Source: Cepaea nemoralis (lineage: Eukaryota; Mollusca; Gastropoda; Stylommatophora; Helicidae). Taken from it: a stretch of DNA of 64,000 nucleotides. The notes below the pieces were generated by a model. That model was not told the DNA's origin, ran no database searches, and was given only the letters and a program-made list of their open reading frames with translations. Within the stretch, counting starts at the first letter, position 1. Each line of letters opens with the position of its first letter. The position numbers were made by a program, and so were the translations under genes. Of the stretch, positions 20,874-32,405 are shown in pieces. Where the stretch lies: contig JACEFZ010018335.1 in assembly GCA_014155875.1 (NCBI GenBank), positions 1 through 64,000 on the forward strand. Direction: 5' to 3'.

Positions 20874-21660
20874 AAAAAAAAAAAAAAAAAAGAACAACAA
20901 CAACAACACAAAACAATCATGTGTTTTGTGTATTTGTTTGCTGAGAATTTCCAGTCGCAGCAGTGGTCTGTGTTTTCGTAATTCTGTTCTGTAAAGCTGC
21001 ATTACTGCGTGTTATTTTATATTGTTAATAATAGAAAGCACGGGAAATGAAACAATTGAAACCCACATGTGGGTTGTGCTTGTTGTGGATTTATCTTTAC
21101 GAAATTGTTGAACTCCATCTACGCTTTTCTTCAGAAATTGATAGCATTAGAAAATTGATGTTTCCACTGAATGCAGATATTGTAACACTGTATAAAAATT
21201 ATACATGCTAATGCTCGTAAATGCATCAATCACCACAAACGCATCTGAATCAATAACAACAACAATAACGGTTCTATTCAGGAATTTCTTCATTTGTGCT
21301 CATATCATCCTAATATCAATGGACGCCTCGTTTATCATTTAGATCCAATGTTTTCTTTGATCTCTTTGCACTTCCCGCGTGGTTTCCAGACACAAATATT
21401 CCTTATTTTGCGTGTCGGCTCTTATGTGAAATCATATTTATCGTCTCACAATTTCTGTCTTTTTTTTTTAAATGGATTGTTCTACGGTTTGTAGCCGTAT
21501 TTCTATGTTTATTTTTTCATCTTGAGGTCTAATGCAGGAATTTCAAACGCTACATCGATTAATACATGTCTGTTACAATAATACAGTAATTTTTGGATAC
21601 ACAATATTTCTAATCAGACAAAAGAAACATTTTTTCATTTTCTGACTACTATTCCAAGAA

Positions 21661-21896
21661 TCGCCTGCCTCCCTGGCGTAGGATTTAAGGGCGTTGTTCG
21701 TTATCCCGTAAATCTCGTACGAAACACAGCTGCGCGAGATTCGGCAGCGGATCGCGTCGCGCTGGTTCCTTACAGGGGTATGTGAGCTGGTCGTTCAGAA
21801 AGAAATGGTAAACTACTGAACGTAAAAGTTGCCAAGACATCAACAGCAGCTGAAACATGCTGGTATTGACTGCATTGTCTTTTAAAAAATATGCGG
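21661..21896 (+). mobile_element. SINE-B, full length
   Basis: Head GCCTCCCTGGCGTAGG, middle GTATGTGAGCTGGTCGTTCAG and ACTACTGAACGTAAAAG, then a 3' end degraded to GTCTTTTAAAAAATATGC. Positions 20874-21660 hold nothing beyond AT-rich sequence. Confidence 0.83.
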
Positions 21897-21917
21897 AAAA
21901 AAACAATTATAAGAATC

Positions 21918-22125
21918 GGGAGCTACGGTAGCACAGTCGCTAGCACTCCCACCTGCCAGCCCAATCACTGTGGGTTCTAATTCGCACCCAGATGGGTGTA
22001 TTTTAATTGATCTGTGTTCCCAGGGTAGATTCAGCCTAAAATAGGTACCAGGATATGTCTTGGAAAGTAAAGTCGGCCGATGTCCAATATTACCCACAAC
22101 AACCTTTGTGAGCCGATTACTTTCT
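21918..22125 (+). mobile_element. SINE-C, plus strand
   Basis: Head GGGAGCTACGGTAGCACAGTC-like box A, box B GGGTTCTAATTCGC, body CAGCCTAAAATAGGTACCAGG and AGTAAAGTCGGCCG. It matches 42398 and 60180 in the same order. Confidence 0.72.
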
Positions 22126-22314
22126 GTCATGTCACTAAACAATTGGCGTCGTTGAAGTGAGGTTTCTCCAGCAGGTGTTTTGGCAATCTATTCGTTCCTT
22201 AGAACTTAGAAAATGCACAAATATTGATTGCCACTCATAAACATTGTAGAAAGATGTAGAGATTAGAGGATAGATACACCAAACATCGTAACAATTGTAA
22301 GCTATGGTTACCAA

Positions 22315-22440
22315 ACCGAGATTCGAACTTGTTACCTCCAAACGGTAAAGCGCCTCGCTGCAAAAACAAATTGTGCTTCGTGGCAAAGCCACCTCGACAT
22401 CTCCTATCGTTTGTCTGTAGCCGCCGTTTTGCCTTTCGTG
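22315..22440 (-). mobile_element. tRNA-like SINE head, minus strand
   Basis: On the minus strand GAGATGTCGAGGTGGCTTTGCC followed by GTAACAAGTTCGAATCTCGG gives spaced box-A/box-B-like sequence. The body family is not identified in this window. A true tRNA gene is unlikely because an acceptor-stem pairing cannot be formed. Confidence 0.4.
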
Positions 22441-22539
22441 CATTATATTTTCCAGTCTAAACTACTCGTCAATCGAACAGACACATATATGATCTAAATG
22501 TGAATATATTTCTTCATGCTCGAAATTGCGACATGAATA

Positions 22540-22680
22540 CGAAGAAAACACAGACACGCAGACTTTACACGTCTCTGTGTTTTCCCGGGCACAAAGATTT
22601 TACACGTTTGTGTGTCTTCCCGGGCACACAGACTTTACACGTCTATGTGTTTTCCTTTACTGACAAGTTGCACGTGGACA
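22540..22680. repeat. 35-bp tandem repeat, about three copies
   Basis: ACTTTACACGTCTCTGTG, ATTTTACACGTTTGTGTG and ACTTTACACGTCTATGTG units at 35-bp spacing, linked by TTTTCCCGGGCACA. Confidence 0.85.
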
Positions 22681-22916
22681 ACTCTTCTGTAAGGACGTGA
22701 CTGCGATACAGTAAGTAATGAAAGGATGAAGTAATTGAGGGAAGTGGAAATGTGGTTTTGAGAAAAATGTTGAACATATCATAAAAAGAGAAGAAAATGG
22801 ACTCTGAAATACTGAAAGCTGAAAGGTGTTACAATATCATTGATCAAAACAATAAGGAAAAGACAAGTACACTTTATATGGCATGTTGGCAAAAGAGGCG
22901 GAATAGTGACTTGATA

Positions 22917-22917
<1 letters not shown>

Positions 22918-22999
<82 letters not shown>
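22918..22999. repeat. (AT)n microsatellite
   Basis: Pure TA/AT array of about 82 bp. Ile-Tyr frames on both strands derive from it. Confidence 0.97.
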
Positions 23000-23001
<2 letters not shown>

Positions 23002-23728
23002 CAAGTTTAAACTGCTGTGAAACAAATATTAATACAAGAAACAGTAATATCATCAAAGAAAGAAATCATACTTCAGAGAGGACGGAATCATTCTCGTCGC
23101 TGCCCGCTCTAGACAATATGCGCGAAGAAGAAGGCCGAGTTTTCCGTCTGTGCGATATATTCTAGGATGACAAAATTAATTCCTGATGTAATTTTACAAA
23201 CTAGTTGTTTCTTTGTTCTAATGTTAAATTATGCAGGGGAATATGCATAAGAAAAGAATTATTTGTTAAAGTTCTTCTGTAACTCAACTGTTAACATGTT
23301 AGGGGTGCATTTTCTCTCTTTAAATACAATTAATTCCAAAGAATTGTACAATATGCATTTGTGACTGCTTAGTCGATGTTAGGGAGAAAATGGCCGCTTC
23401 AGTATAATTAACAAGAAACAAACAAAAGCTTTTATTACGACTATTTTAAATACCCACACACATTGCCAGCGTGTAAATAGTTTAACATTACAAATATATA
23501 CTGGAGAAATGACTCAAGCAGGGTTAAAAACATACAACAACACATGGTTAATAATTCTATGAAACAAATTGGAACCGTTTCTATTTCTGAAGAAGACCAT
23601 TGTAATCGAAACGAAAGTGTTTTCTGTGCCTATTTGTTAAGAGCCATTCCTGGTTGTTATTGCGTACTTTATACAAAGACTAACGTAAATAAACTACCTT
23701 GTGTAACTTAGCCTCTTACTCCTCACCC

Positions 23729-23733
<5 letters not shown>
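23000..23733. other. Unassigned AT-rich sequence
   Basis: No SINE, LINE or TIR pattern recognised and no supportable gene. Confidence 0.4.
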
Positions 23734-23767
<34 letters not shown>

Positions 23768-26140
23768 TGCCTGTTTACACTCTCACATGCCTCTCACATG
23801 CCTCACACACACAAACAAGTCTGGGTATGCTATGCTGAATCATTGCCTGTTTACACTCTAACATGCCTCTCACATGCCTCACACACACAAGCAAGTCCGG
23901 GTATGCTATGCTGAATCATTGCCTGTTTACACTCTAACATGCCTCTCACATGCCTCACACACACAAGCAAGTCCGGGTATGCTATGCTGAATCATTGCCT
24001 GTTTACACTCTAACATGCCTCTCACATGCCTGACACACACAAAAATCGGGATGCTATGCTGAATCATTGCTGTTTACACTCTAACATGCCTCTCACATGC
24101 CACACACACAAGCAAGTCCGGGTATGCTATGCTGAATCATTGCCTGTTTACACTCTAACATCTCTCACATGCCTCACACACACAAGCAAGTCCGGGTATG
24201 CTATGCTGAATCATTGCCTGTTTACACCTACAAGTTCTCTCATCCCACACAACAGTCGGGATGCTATTGAATCTACCTGTTTACACTCAACATGCCCTCA
24301 CAGCCTCAACACACAAGCAAGTCGGTATGCTATGCTGAATCACCTGTTTACACTCTAACATGTCTCTCACATACACACCACACAAGCAAGGCGGGTATCA
24401 TGCTGAATCATTGCCTGTTTACATCTAACCCTGTCACTCAAGCACCACAAGTCTGGCATGCTACGAATCATTGCCTGTTTACACTCGAACATGCCTCTCA
24501 CAGCCTCACAACACAAGCAAGTCCGGTATGCTATGCTGAATCACTGCCTGTTTACACTCTAACATGCCTCTCACATGACACACCACACACAGCAAGTCCG
24601 GGTATGCTATGCTGAATCATTGCCTGTTTACACTCTAACATGTCTCTCACATGCCTCACACACACAGTCTGGGCATGCTATGCTGAATCATTGCCTGTTT
24701 ACACTCGAACATGCCTCTCACATGCCTCACACACACAAGCAAGTCCGGGTATGCTATGCTGAATCACTGCCTGTTTACACTCTAACATGCCTCTCACATG
24801 CCACACACACACAAGCAAGTCCGGGTATGCTATGCTGAATCATTGCCTGTTTACACTCTAACATGCCTCTCACATGCCTCACACACACAAGCAAGTCCGG
24901 GTATGCTATGCTGAATCACTGCCTGTTTACACTCTAACATGCCTCTCACATGCCACACACACACAAGCAAGTCCGGGTATGCTATGCTGAATCATTGCCT
25001 GTTTACACTCTAACATGTCTCTCACATGCCTCACACACACAGTCTGGGCATGCTATGCTGAATCATTTGCCTGTTTACACTCGAACATGCCTCTCACATG
25101 CCTCACACACACAAGCAAGTCCGGGGTATGCTATGCTGAATCACTGCCTGTTTACACTCTAACATGCCTCTCACATGCCACACACACACAGCAAGTCGGG
25201 TATGCTATGCTGAATCATTGCCTGTTTACACTCTAACATGCCTCTCACATGCCTCACACACACAAGCAAGTCCGGGTATGCTATGCTGAATCACTGCCTG
25301 TTTACACTCTAACATGCCTCTCACATGCCACACACACACAAGCAAGTCCGGGTATGCTATGCTGAATCATTGCCTGTTTACACTCTAACATGTCTCTCAC
25401 ATGCCTCACACACACAGTCTGGGCATGCTATGCTGAATCATTGCCTGTTTACACTCTAACATGCCTCTCACATGCCACACACACACAAGCAAGTCCGGGT
25501 ATGCTATGCTGAATCATTGCCTGTTTACACTCTAACATGTCTCTCACATGCCTCACACACACAAGCAAGTCCGGTATGCTATGCTGAATCATTGCCTGTT
25601 TACACCCTACATGCCCTCACATGCATCACACACACAAGCAAGTCGGGCATGCTATGCGGAATCATGCCTGTTTACACTCTACATGCCTCTCAATGCCTCA
25701 CACACACAAGCAAGTCCGGGTATGCTATGCTGAATCACTGCCTGTTACACTCTAACATGTCTCTCACATGCCTCAACCCACCACAGTCTGGGCATGCTAT
25801 GCTGAATCATTGCTGTTACACTCTAACATGCCTCTCACATGCCTCCACACACAAGCAGTCTTGGGCATGCTATGCTGAATCATTGCCTGTTTACACCCTA
25901 ACATGCCTCTCACATGCCTCACACACACAAGCAAGTCTGGGCATGCTATGCTGAATCATTGCCTGTTTACACCCTAACATGCCTCTCACATGCCTCACAC
26001 ACACAAGCAAGTCTGGGCATGCTATGCTGAATCATTGCCTGTTTACACTCTAACATGCCTCTCACATGCCTGCACACACACAAGCAAGTCTGGGCATGCT
26101 ATGCTGAATCACTGCCTGTTTACACTCTAACATGTCTCCG
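23734..26140. repeat. 76-bp satellite array, about 31 monomers
   Basis: The monomer spans CATGCCTCTCACATGCCTCA, (CA)n, AGCAAGTCCGGGTATGC, TATGCTGAATCATTGCCTG and TTTACACTCTAA. Early starts are at 23820, 23896 and 23972 (76-bp steps). A (CA)n run at 23734-23765 opens the array. A variant monomer lacking AAGCAAG (CACAGTCTGGGCATG) recurs at 24665, 25040, 25415 and 25784, giving a higher-order period near 375 bp. Two patches carry many one-base deletions. 76 is not a multiple of three, and the peptide-like frames are not genes. Confidence 0.96.
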
Positions 26141-26270
26141 CAGATGGGAAAGAGATCTCTGCAATATAGCCTCTTGGAGATTGTACTTCTATGTCTCTAC
26201 ACTAACCTCACAGCGACAGGATCCAAGCTCATTTTTAGGGCTTAAGCGAACTTATCGCGGAAACAATGGA

Positions 26271-26414
26271 CTTCTCCTTCTTCTGCGTTCATCCTGAGTT
26301 TTTTTCCGGACGTGATTGCGTTGTGCCTGTCCTGCGTTCTTGCACCGTTAGGCCGACACATCCGACTTCTGCGGGCTTTTGTTGAATGGGTTAACCTTCC
26401 AGGGGTTTCTTAGG
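26271..26414 (-). mobile_element. 5'-truncated retro-insertion with AACAATGGA target duplication
   Basis: Minus-strand 3' end of a family shared with 28036-28141: CCGACTTCTGCGGGC, GGCCGACACATCC and a GAACGCAGAAGAAGG tail on the minus strand. AACAATGGA occurs on both sides (26262-26270 and 26415-26423), marking a 144-bp insertion. Confidence 0.75.
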
Positions 26415-26694
26415 AACAATGGATTTAAGAGTTAGTGCTCAGCATTCCATGAGATTCATCCACTAACCAACTAATATTGTAATAAACGGAATATTTTACA
26501 AATATGTTCTTCTTTTATTCTATGTTGCGTGCATATATATTCTTATGCTGACATTTTAAACGTAGTAGTATTCTTGATAAGTATGTAAAGCAGACAAAAA
26601 GTCAATTGAATGGCCATTACCGGACTTCGCAATCAACCTCTGCATTTTCTGGTCATTTGCGATCGAGAAGGCAAGTTTATGTTCAGTAGCTGGC

Positions 26695-26816
26695 CATTCA
26701 TGGCATGGAGGAATGTCATCAGCAGAGTTGATCTAGAACACCAAAGACCGAGATCTGTGGAGAGCCATGAACGCCTACGCCAGCCGGCACGGCACTTGAT
26801 GATGATGATGATGATG
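26695..26816 (+). pseudogene. RTE-like LINE 3' end with (TGA)n tail
   Basis: The frame NTKDRDLWRAMNAYASRHGT ends at a TGA that opens a (TGA)n array at 26798-26816. The same C-terminal motif is at 11830-11935 and, as LIHDSGDRVKWRVMTAHELRHG, at 16855-16930. Positions 26141-26261 and 26424-26694 are unassigned. Confidence 0.65.
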
Positions 26817-27503
26817 AGCTTGCCATTGCTGTATGAAACACCCTACGCTCACACCATTATTAAAAATCAATACATGGGTGTCTGCTTACATATTGCCTGC
26901 TGCTGATTTCGAATGAGGGTTGCGGGATTACCAATCGCGTCCGTTACTTCTTCACCACAGACGCCCGCACGTAAATGAAAAGGACCCACTTTTACATACT
27001 AGCGTGATGGGTACTGAGTATATAGTGATAGCCCTGTAATTTTACACCGATGGTTGATGTGGTTATCACGTCCTTCTCCGTCCTTTTATTTCGTGAATCG
27101 CCAATCATTTAGTATACCGATCTTCATTCATTACCATGATGTCAGACTGTCCAGCAGCTTCTATCTCGGTATGTTTCTGCCTCTCCTCCACATCAACTTT
27201 CCCGTTGTCAGGACGTACTAAACTTTCACCGTCTTATAATGTGCACAAAGAAAATTGGCCGTCTTCTTCTAACGCTAGCTTAGAAAATATGTCAAAAAGA
27301 AAATAAACAATATGGCAAATATACAGGCACAGACTACGGATCTCGTACTCTTTCAGATTTAGAACTATATCTGTAACAATGTTAACTTTACCTGCCTACT
27401 ACTGCTTGCTCATGGCCTGTAGTCAATCTGTCATTAATTTATTTGCAGTTTCTTAATACACAATGACCTTCTCATTAAAAGAGTACAGCCAGAATTGAGT
27501 TGT

Positions 27504-27504
<1 letters not shown>
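26817..27504. other. Unassigned sequence
   Basis: 26820-26890 resembles 31015-31090 (GCTTGCCATTGCT, ACACCATTATTAAAAA), so a further dispersed repeat probably exists here. Its limits cannot be set. No gene is supported. Confidence 0.4.
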
Positions 27505-27564
<60 letters not shown>

Positions 27565-27680
27565 CTTTCGCTCACTTTGAACTCAAACGTAGTCCATACA
27601 CATGCTACAACCTCTAGTGGACTGGCCTGACTCTTGCCTGTGGGTTAGCTTACCCTATTACCGGTGTCCCGCGCCGCAAC
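27505..27680 (-). mobile_element. SINE-A 3' half with (GT)n at its tail
   Basis: 27564-27680 is the minus-strand 3' half of SINE-A (TTTGAACTCAAACGTAGTCC, GTTAGCTTACCCTATTACCGG). At the place of the tail the plus strand has a pure (GT)n run, 27505-27563. The head is missing. Confidence 0.8.
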
Positions 27681-28021
27681 TCTTCAAAGAAAGAATATCT
27701 GATGGAGAAATGGGTAATAATTTCACCCCAGCCTCGCCTGCTCTCGCAGTTTCCTTCTAGTAAACAAAACCAAGACAGCGCGGTAATAAGTATTTATTAA
27801 CAAAAATGCAAAGCAAAATTAAATAACAAATGACTTCTTCTTCTTCTTCTTTCGTTCGCTTGAAACATGTCTACAACTGCAATGTCGTCTCTTGTATGAA
27901 TCTAACAGTCTTTTTTAGTTCATTCAGCGGTCCATAGAGTTTATCTTCCACTGTTGTCTCTCTAGGCCAGAAGGTTCGCCTGGATATGTTGTAGTTTGAC
28001 AACAAAAGCGTTATTATATTT
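27681..28021. other. Unassigned sequence
   Basis: A short CTT run at about 27837-27852 followed by TTCGTTCGCTTGAA, possibly a remnant SINE-A tail. Otherwise nothing recognised. Confidence 0.35.
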
Positions 28022-28035
28022 GGAGCTGCTAAGTT

Positions 28036-28141
28036 CGTCTTCTTCTTCTACTTCTGCGTTCATCCGGAAACTGCGTTCTTGCGCCGTTAGACCGACACAT
28101 CCGACTTCTGCGGGCATTTGTTGACCGGGTTAACCTGTCCG
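28036..28141 (-). mobile_element. 5'-truncated retro-insertion with 14-bp target duplication
   Basis: GGAGCTGCTAAGTT occurs at 28022-28035 and 28142-28155, exactly bounding a 106-bp insert. The insert is the minus-strand 3' end of the same family as 26271-26414, with (GAA)n-type tail (CTTCTTCTTC on the plus strand). This is textbook target-primed insertion. Confidence 0.88.
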
Positions 28142-28319
28142 GGAGCTGCTAAGTTAACTACCTTCTATTTAATTTCTGTCTACATACGTATTGGTAATTT
28201 AACGTGGTTTGTTAATATTATGCCTTATGTGTCATTTTCATCGTATTCACTGTTTGCTGATGAATTCTTGTTGTCATAACAGCGTCTGTGTAAACGATAT
28301 TAAAAGGGAGCAAGAATGG

Positions 28320-29085
28320 AGAAAAGTGCATTCAAAAGAGTGAACAAGATATGGAGAAAAGAACATTCAACAGAGTGATCAAGATATGGAGAAAAGGACA
28401 TTCAACAGAGGAACAAGATATGGAGAAAAGGACGTTCAACAGCGTCAATAAGATATGGAGAAAATACGTTCACCAGAGTGAAAAAGATATGGAGAAAAGG
28501 ACATTCAACACAGTGAACAAGATATGGAGAAAAAGACATTCAACAGAGTGAACAAGATATGGAGAAAAAGACATTCAACAGAGTGAACAAGATATAGAGA
28601 AAAGGACATTCAACAGAGTGAACAAGTTATGCAGTAAAGGACATTCAACAGAGTGAACAAGATATGGAGAAAAAGACATTCAACAGAGTGAACAATATAT
28701 GGAGAAAAAGACATTCAACAGAGTGAACAAGATATGGAGAAAAAGACATTCAACAGAGTGAACAAGATATGGAGAAAAAGACATTCAACAGAGTGAACAA
28801 GATATGGAGAAAAAGACATTCAACAGAGTGAACAAGATATAGAGAAAAGGACATTCAACAGAGTGAACAAGTTATGCAGTAAAGGACATTCAACAGAGTG
28901 AACAAGATATGGAGAAAAAGACATTCAACAGAGTGAACAAGATATGGCGAAAAGGACATTCAACAGATTGAACAAGATATGCAGTAAAGGACATTCAACA
29001 GAGTGAACAAGATATGGAGAAAAGGACATTCAACAGAGTGAACAAGATATGCAGTAAAGGACATTGAACAGAGAAACAAGATATG
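28320..29085. repeat. 35-bp minisatellite, about 22 copies
   Basis: Unit ACATTCAACAGAGTGAAC-AAGATATGGAGAAAAAG. Variant units with GTTATGCAGTAAAGG occur at about 28625 and 28870, 245 bp apart, exactly seven units, so a seven-unit block was duplicated. The short Lys/Arg-rich plus frame is the repeat. Confidence 0.95.
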
Positions 29086-29139
29086 GGCATATACCCGCAT
29101 ATAAGAGATAATAACGTTACGCCAACTAGCCCACAGCTG

Positions 29140-29345
29140 GCTTGTTAGCGAAGTTGATAACGAACAACGCTGGTAAGGTCATGAGCACTATTGGGCGCGT
29201 GTTGAGCGCCAGGGCTCGTCACCTGTGAAAGTGAAGGAAAGATGAGCCACTTATTCCTCCGTACATTCCGTTTTATAAATTGTGATGGCGCTATCGCATC
29301 ATAGACACATAGCAAGAAACTGCTTCAGGGCATCGTTCATGTCAT
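29140..29345 (+). mobile_element. SINE-E copy
   Basis: Shares GGGCTCGTCACCTGTGAAAG, TATTCCTCCGTACATTC, CATCATAGACACATAGCAAG and ACTGCTTCAGGGCATCG with 19690 and 32655. The tRNA-like head is at the left edge (GTCATGAGCAC-ATTGGGCG). Confidence 0.6.
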
Positions 29346-29637
29346 TCTATGCCACAGCCTGATGAGATAGGGTGGTTAGTTCTCTTCCTCGGCGTTTTTC
29401 TTTCTCAAAGTATCTGAACATTAGCGGATGTTCCCTGGGAACTGCGTGGGGATCTGTTGGCAATGAAATACCTAAACCCTGTGCAAGAGACACTACAAGT
29501 CTAGATCTAATCGAAGCCTGTCAGTGAGTGCTGTGAGGAACCATGATCTTTGTGCATCGTAACATGTCTCTCCGCAGATGTGAAGCTCCACTACCGACCT
29601 TGCATACCCCTTTGTTTTCTTAGCTTTCAGATGGGAA

Positions 29638-29745
29638 CGAACGAACGAAAAAAAAACCTTATTTTCAAATAGTCACAAATTGGGTAACGCAGGCCCGTCA
29701 TACATTCGACCCTTTCAACCACTTATCTTTCGTATATCAAGTGTC
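29638..29745 (-). mobile_element. SINE-G 3' end, minus strand
   Basis: Reverse complement of the 15775 copy: CGAACGAACG and A-run at the 3' tail side, AACGCAGGCCCGTCA in the middle, and CCCTTTCAACCACTTATC at the 5' side. Positions 29346-29637 are unassigned. Confidence 0.65.
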
Positions 29746-29934
29746 TATTGTGCATGTTCTGGGAAGGAAAGTTATGTAACACTTTAGCATCGAAATAATA
29801 CATAAATTCTAGAATATTAGAAAATCTACATTGGCCTCACTTCAATAGATGCAAACCCCTTTCAAGGCACGTGTGACCTGAACTCCAGTGCATCGGACTT
29901 ACAATCAAGCATGAGTCTTCAAGAGTCGTCATCA

Positions 29935-29990
29935 ACCAACCAACCAACCAACCATCCATCCATCCATCCATCCATCCATCCACCCATACA
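29935..29990. repeat. (CAAC)n/(CCAT)n microsatellite
   Basis: CCAACCAACC followed by about seven CCAT units. Confidence 0.9.
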
Positions 29991-31119
29991 TCCGGTACCC
30001 ATGCTAACAGACTGAGTTGACCCCATATTAGTTCTAGTCAGAAACAAACAATCCTTCCATTGCTGGTGACCGACCCGCCCGGACGCACTGGCATGGCAGG
30101 CCAACGTACTAACTGCTATGTCATCTCGACCCCTGCAACAAGAAAAGATTGAGAAAAATCAATTATGCCTGCTATTTAACAAAGACATCCCACTTTAATT
30201 AAAACCTTAGGAGAGGGAATTCATTCGAGCAATAGGTTGGCAATGATACTCGTGGGAACCGTGGGATTAACACATGCATGTACTACAGTGAAAGAAACTG
30301 AAAGTTCTTATGCTCCATTTCAGTGAATCTCCACTGTGGAGACAGCAAGTAATTAATTGATGAATGGGTGAGATTTAACTCCAAAAAAGCATGCCTATTT
30401 AAGTGGCGTGTTAAGTATCAGATCTAACAGAGGCCAGGCGGGAACAGTGGTTTCGAAATTTGCTCCCTGACACTTGGTTGATAAACAAAGTTGTCACTCC
30501 TGCATTGTATCCTAGGGGATACAGCAGGGAGCTGTGAATCGAGGAGGGATTAATTTAATGAACACACTGTTTTCCCATTGCAGGTGTTCAAACAGGTGCT
30601 CCCTTTAAAGAGATTGTATACACTGCCCTAATTATGGGTTGTTAGACTAATGTTATTCATTTAACAAGCTCAGGATACAGCAATTTTCTCTCCAACCATT
30701 TCACATCGCCAAAACAACGAATAGAAGAAAAAAAAATAATATGCTCTTAAAAATGAGCTTTTCCATAGCTGACATTTTAAATTAGTTTTAATGTCCGTTA
30801 GATTGTTTTCTTCAGTTGCTTTTGGTTTTTCACACCAACTTAATCCAGTTTGTGTCCGTGTGTTTGTATGTCATGTTACCCAATCATTTGTATTCCAGGT
30901 AAGTACGTGGAATAGAAAACAAAAGTGAATTGAATGGCCTTTAAATGACGTCGTAATCAACCCACAATATTTTAGCTGTTTGTGATCTAGAAAGCAAGTT
31001 TATGTTCAGTAGCTTGCCATTGCTTTATGAAAGACCTCACTCTCACACCATTATTAAAAAATAAACACACGGCGGTCTGCTTCTAAATCATCTGCTGCTT
31101 ATTCCAATCGCGTTCGTTA
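29991..31119. other. Mostly unassigned; LINE tail trace at 30318
   Basis: TCCACTGTGGAGACAGCA then TAATTAATTGATGAATGG (about 30330-30368) resembles the LINE 3' end CACTGTGGAGACGGCACC at 44930. The other 1 kb is unrecognised. 31015-31090 shares sequence with 26820-26890. No gene is supported. Confidence 0.4.
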
Positions 31120-31712
31120 TCCTAGATACGACTAGTCTGTGGGACATCCTGAGATAACACTAGTCTGTGGGACATCCTGAGATACGACTAGTCTGTGGGA
31201 CATCCTGAGATACCACTAGTCTGTGGGACAATCTGAGATACCACTAGTCTGTGGGACATCCTGAGATGATACTAGTCTATGGGACATCCTGAAATAACAC
31301 TAGTCTGTGGGATATCTTGAGCTGACACTAGTCTGTGGGACATCCTGAGATAACACTAGTCTATGGGATATCTCAGTCTCTCACAAGCCTGTGGAACATT
31401 ATGAACTGATACTAGTATGTGGGACACCTTCAGCTGAAACTGGTCTCTGGGACATCCTGAGTTATCCCGAGATAACATTAGTCTGTGGGACATGCCAGAG
31501 ATAACACTAGTCTATGGTACATCTTGAGCAGACACTAATCTGTGGGACATCCTAAGATAACACTAGTCTATGGGACATCCTGAACAGATACTAGTCTATG
31601 GGACATCCTGAGCTGAATGTGGGAAATCCTGAACTGACACTATTATGTGGGATATTCTGAACTGACACTAGTCTGGGACATCCTGAACTGACACTAGTCT
31701 GTGGGAATCCTG
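31120..31712. repeat. 28-bp minisatellite, about 21 copies
   Basis: Unit CTAGTCTGTGGGACATCC then TGAGATAACA. Units are moderately diverged, with AGATA and GCTGA variants mixed along the array. Confidence 0.94.
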
Positions 31713-31964
31713 GATAGTGTATGAGTGGAGTAGGAAGTTTCAAAACGGCGAAACTTCAGTGATAGATTGTTCGTGACATCGTCAGACACACCGAGTCGTG
31801 ATCCCAGGAGTGGGTACACACACGACCAAGAGAATTGTTTTCTACAGAAATCCATGCACTTTATAGGCGATGGAGGACTTGCTTTGATCGCAGTGGTGAC
31901 TACATCGAAACTTTGTACAATTTTTCTTTATTTTTTCTTCCAGAATATATTCTTTTTCTTCTTC

Positions 31965-32405
31965 AGCGTTCCGAGCCATTGAGGTTCTTTGCTGCAGCTA
32001 CAATCCGTCTCCATTCGTCTCTCTGGTTGACCTTCTCTTGCCAGTCGTTGATTCAAAGTGCTTGTAGGTCTGTATATGCATTATCTCTCCACCGTCTTCT
32101 TGGTCTACCTCGGGGTCTGCGGTCATTTATTTCCTGAGTGTAAGCGAGTTTTGTTTCCCTATTATCTTCCATTCTTTCTATATGCCCCAGCCATTGTAGT
32201 CTATTAGCCTTCATGATACCAGTGATTAGCGGGGACTTAAACAGATCATAAATGTCTTTGTTACTTCTTCTTTTCCACTCTCCACTTTGTGTATCCCTAA
32301 TGGGTCCAAAGATGCGTCTTAAAATTTTGTTCTCAAAGGTTTGTAACAAGGCTTTGTCTCTTTTCGTTGTACTCCAGGTTTTAGAGCCATACAGCACATA
32401 CAAAA
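31965..32405 (-). pseudogene. Second LINE lineage, RT C-terminus
   Basis: The minus frame reads LYGSKTWSTTKRDKALL, FENKILRRIFGPIRD, TQSGEWKRRSN, RLQWLGHIERMED and RRPRGRPRRRWRDN, the thumb and C-terminal motifs of a non-LTR RT. Past a stop near 32052 the same frame continues with DWQEKVNQRDEWRRIVAAA to about 31970. The GPIRD-GEW-RRS signature separates it from the fragments at 16842 and 47930. The A-rich stretch at 32401 marks the truncation point. Confidence 0.82.

Noticed and set aside
22797..23165. 122-codon frame
   Set aside because: A third of it is (AT)n-derived Ile-Tyr; the remainder has no signature.
23734..26140. Regularly spaced repeats resembling a CRISPR array
   Set aside because: The whole monomer is conserved with no unique spacers, there are no cas genes, and the context is eukaryotic.
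24026..26297. Repeated peptide MPHTHKQVRVCYAESLPVYTL in several frames, resembling a tandem-repeat protein
   Set aside because: The monomer is 76 bp, not a multiple of three, so the frame changes each unit and stops appear; it is a satellite.
28320..29085. 35-bp repeats with CRISPR-like unit length
   Set aside because: Units are directly adjacent without spacers; a minisatellite.
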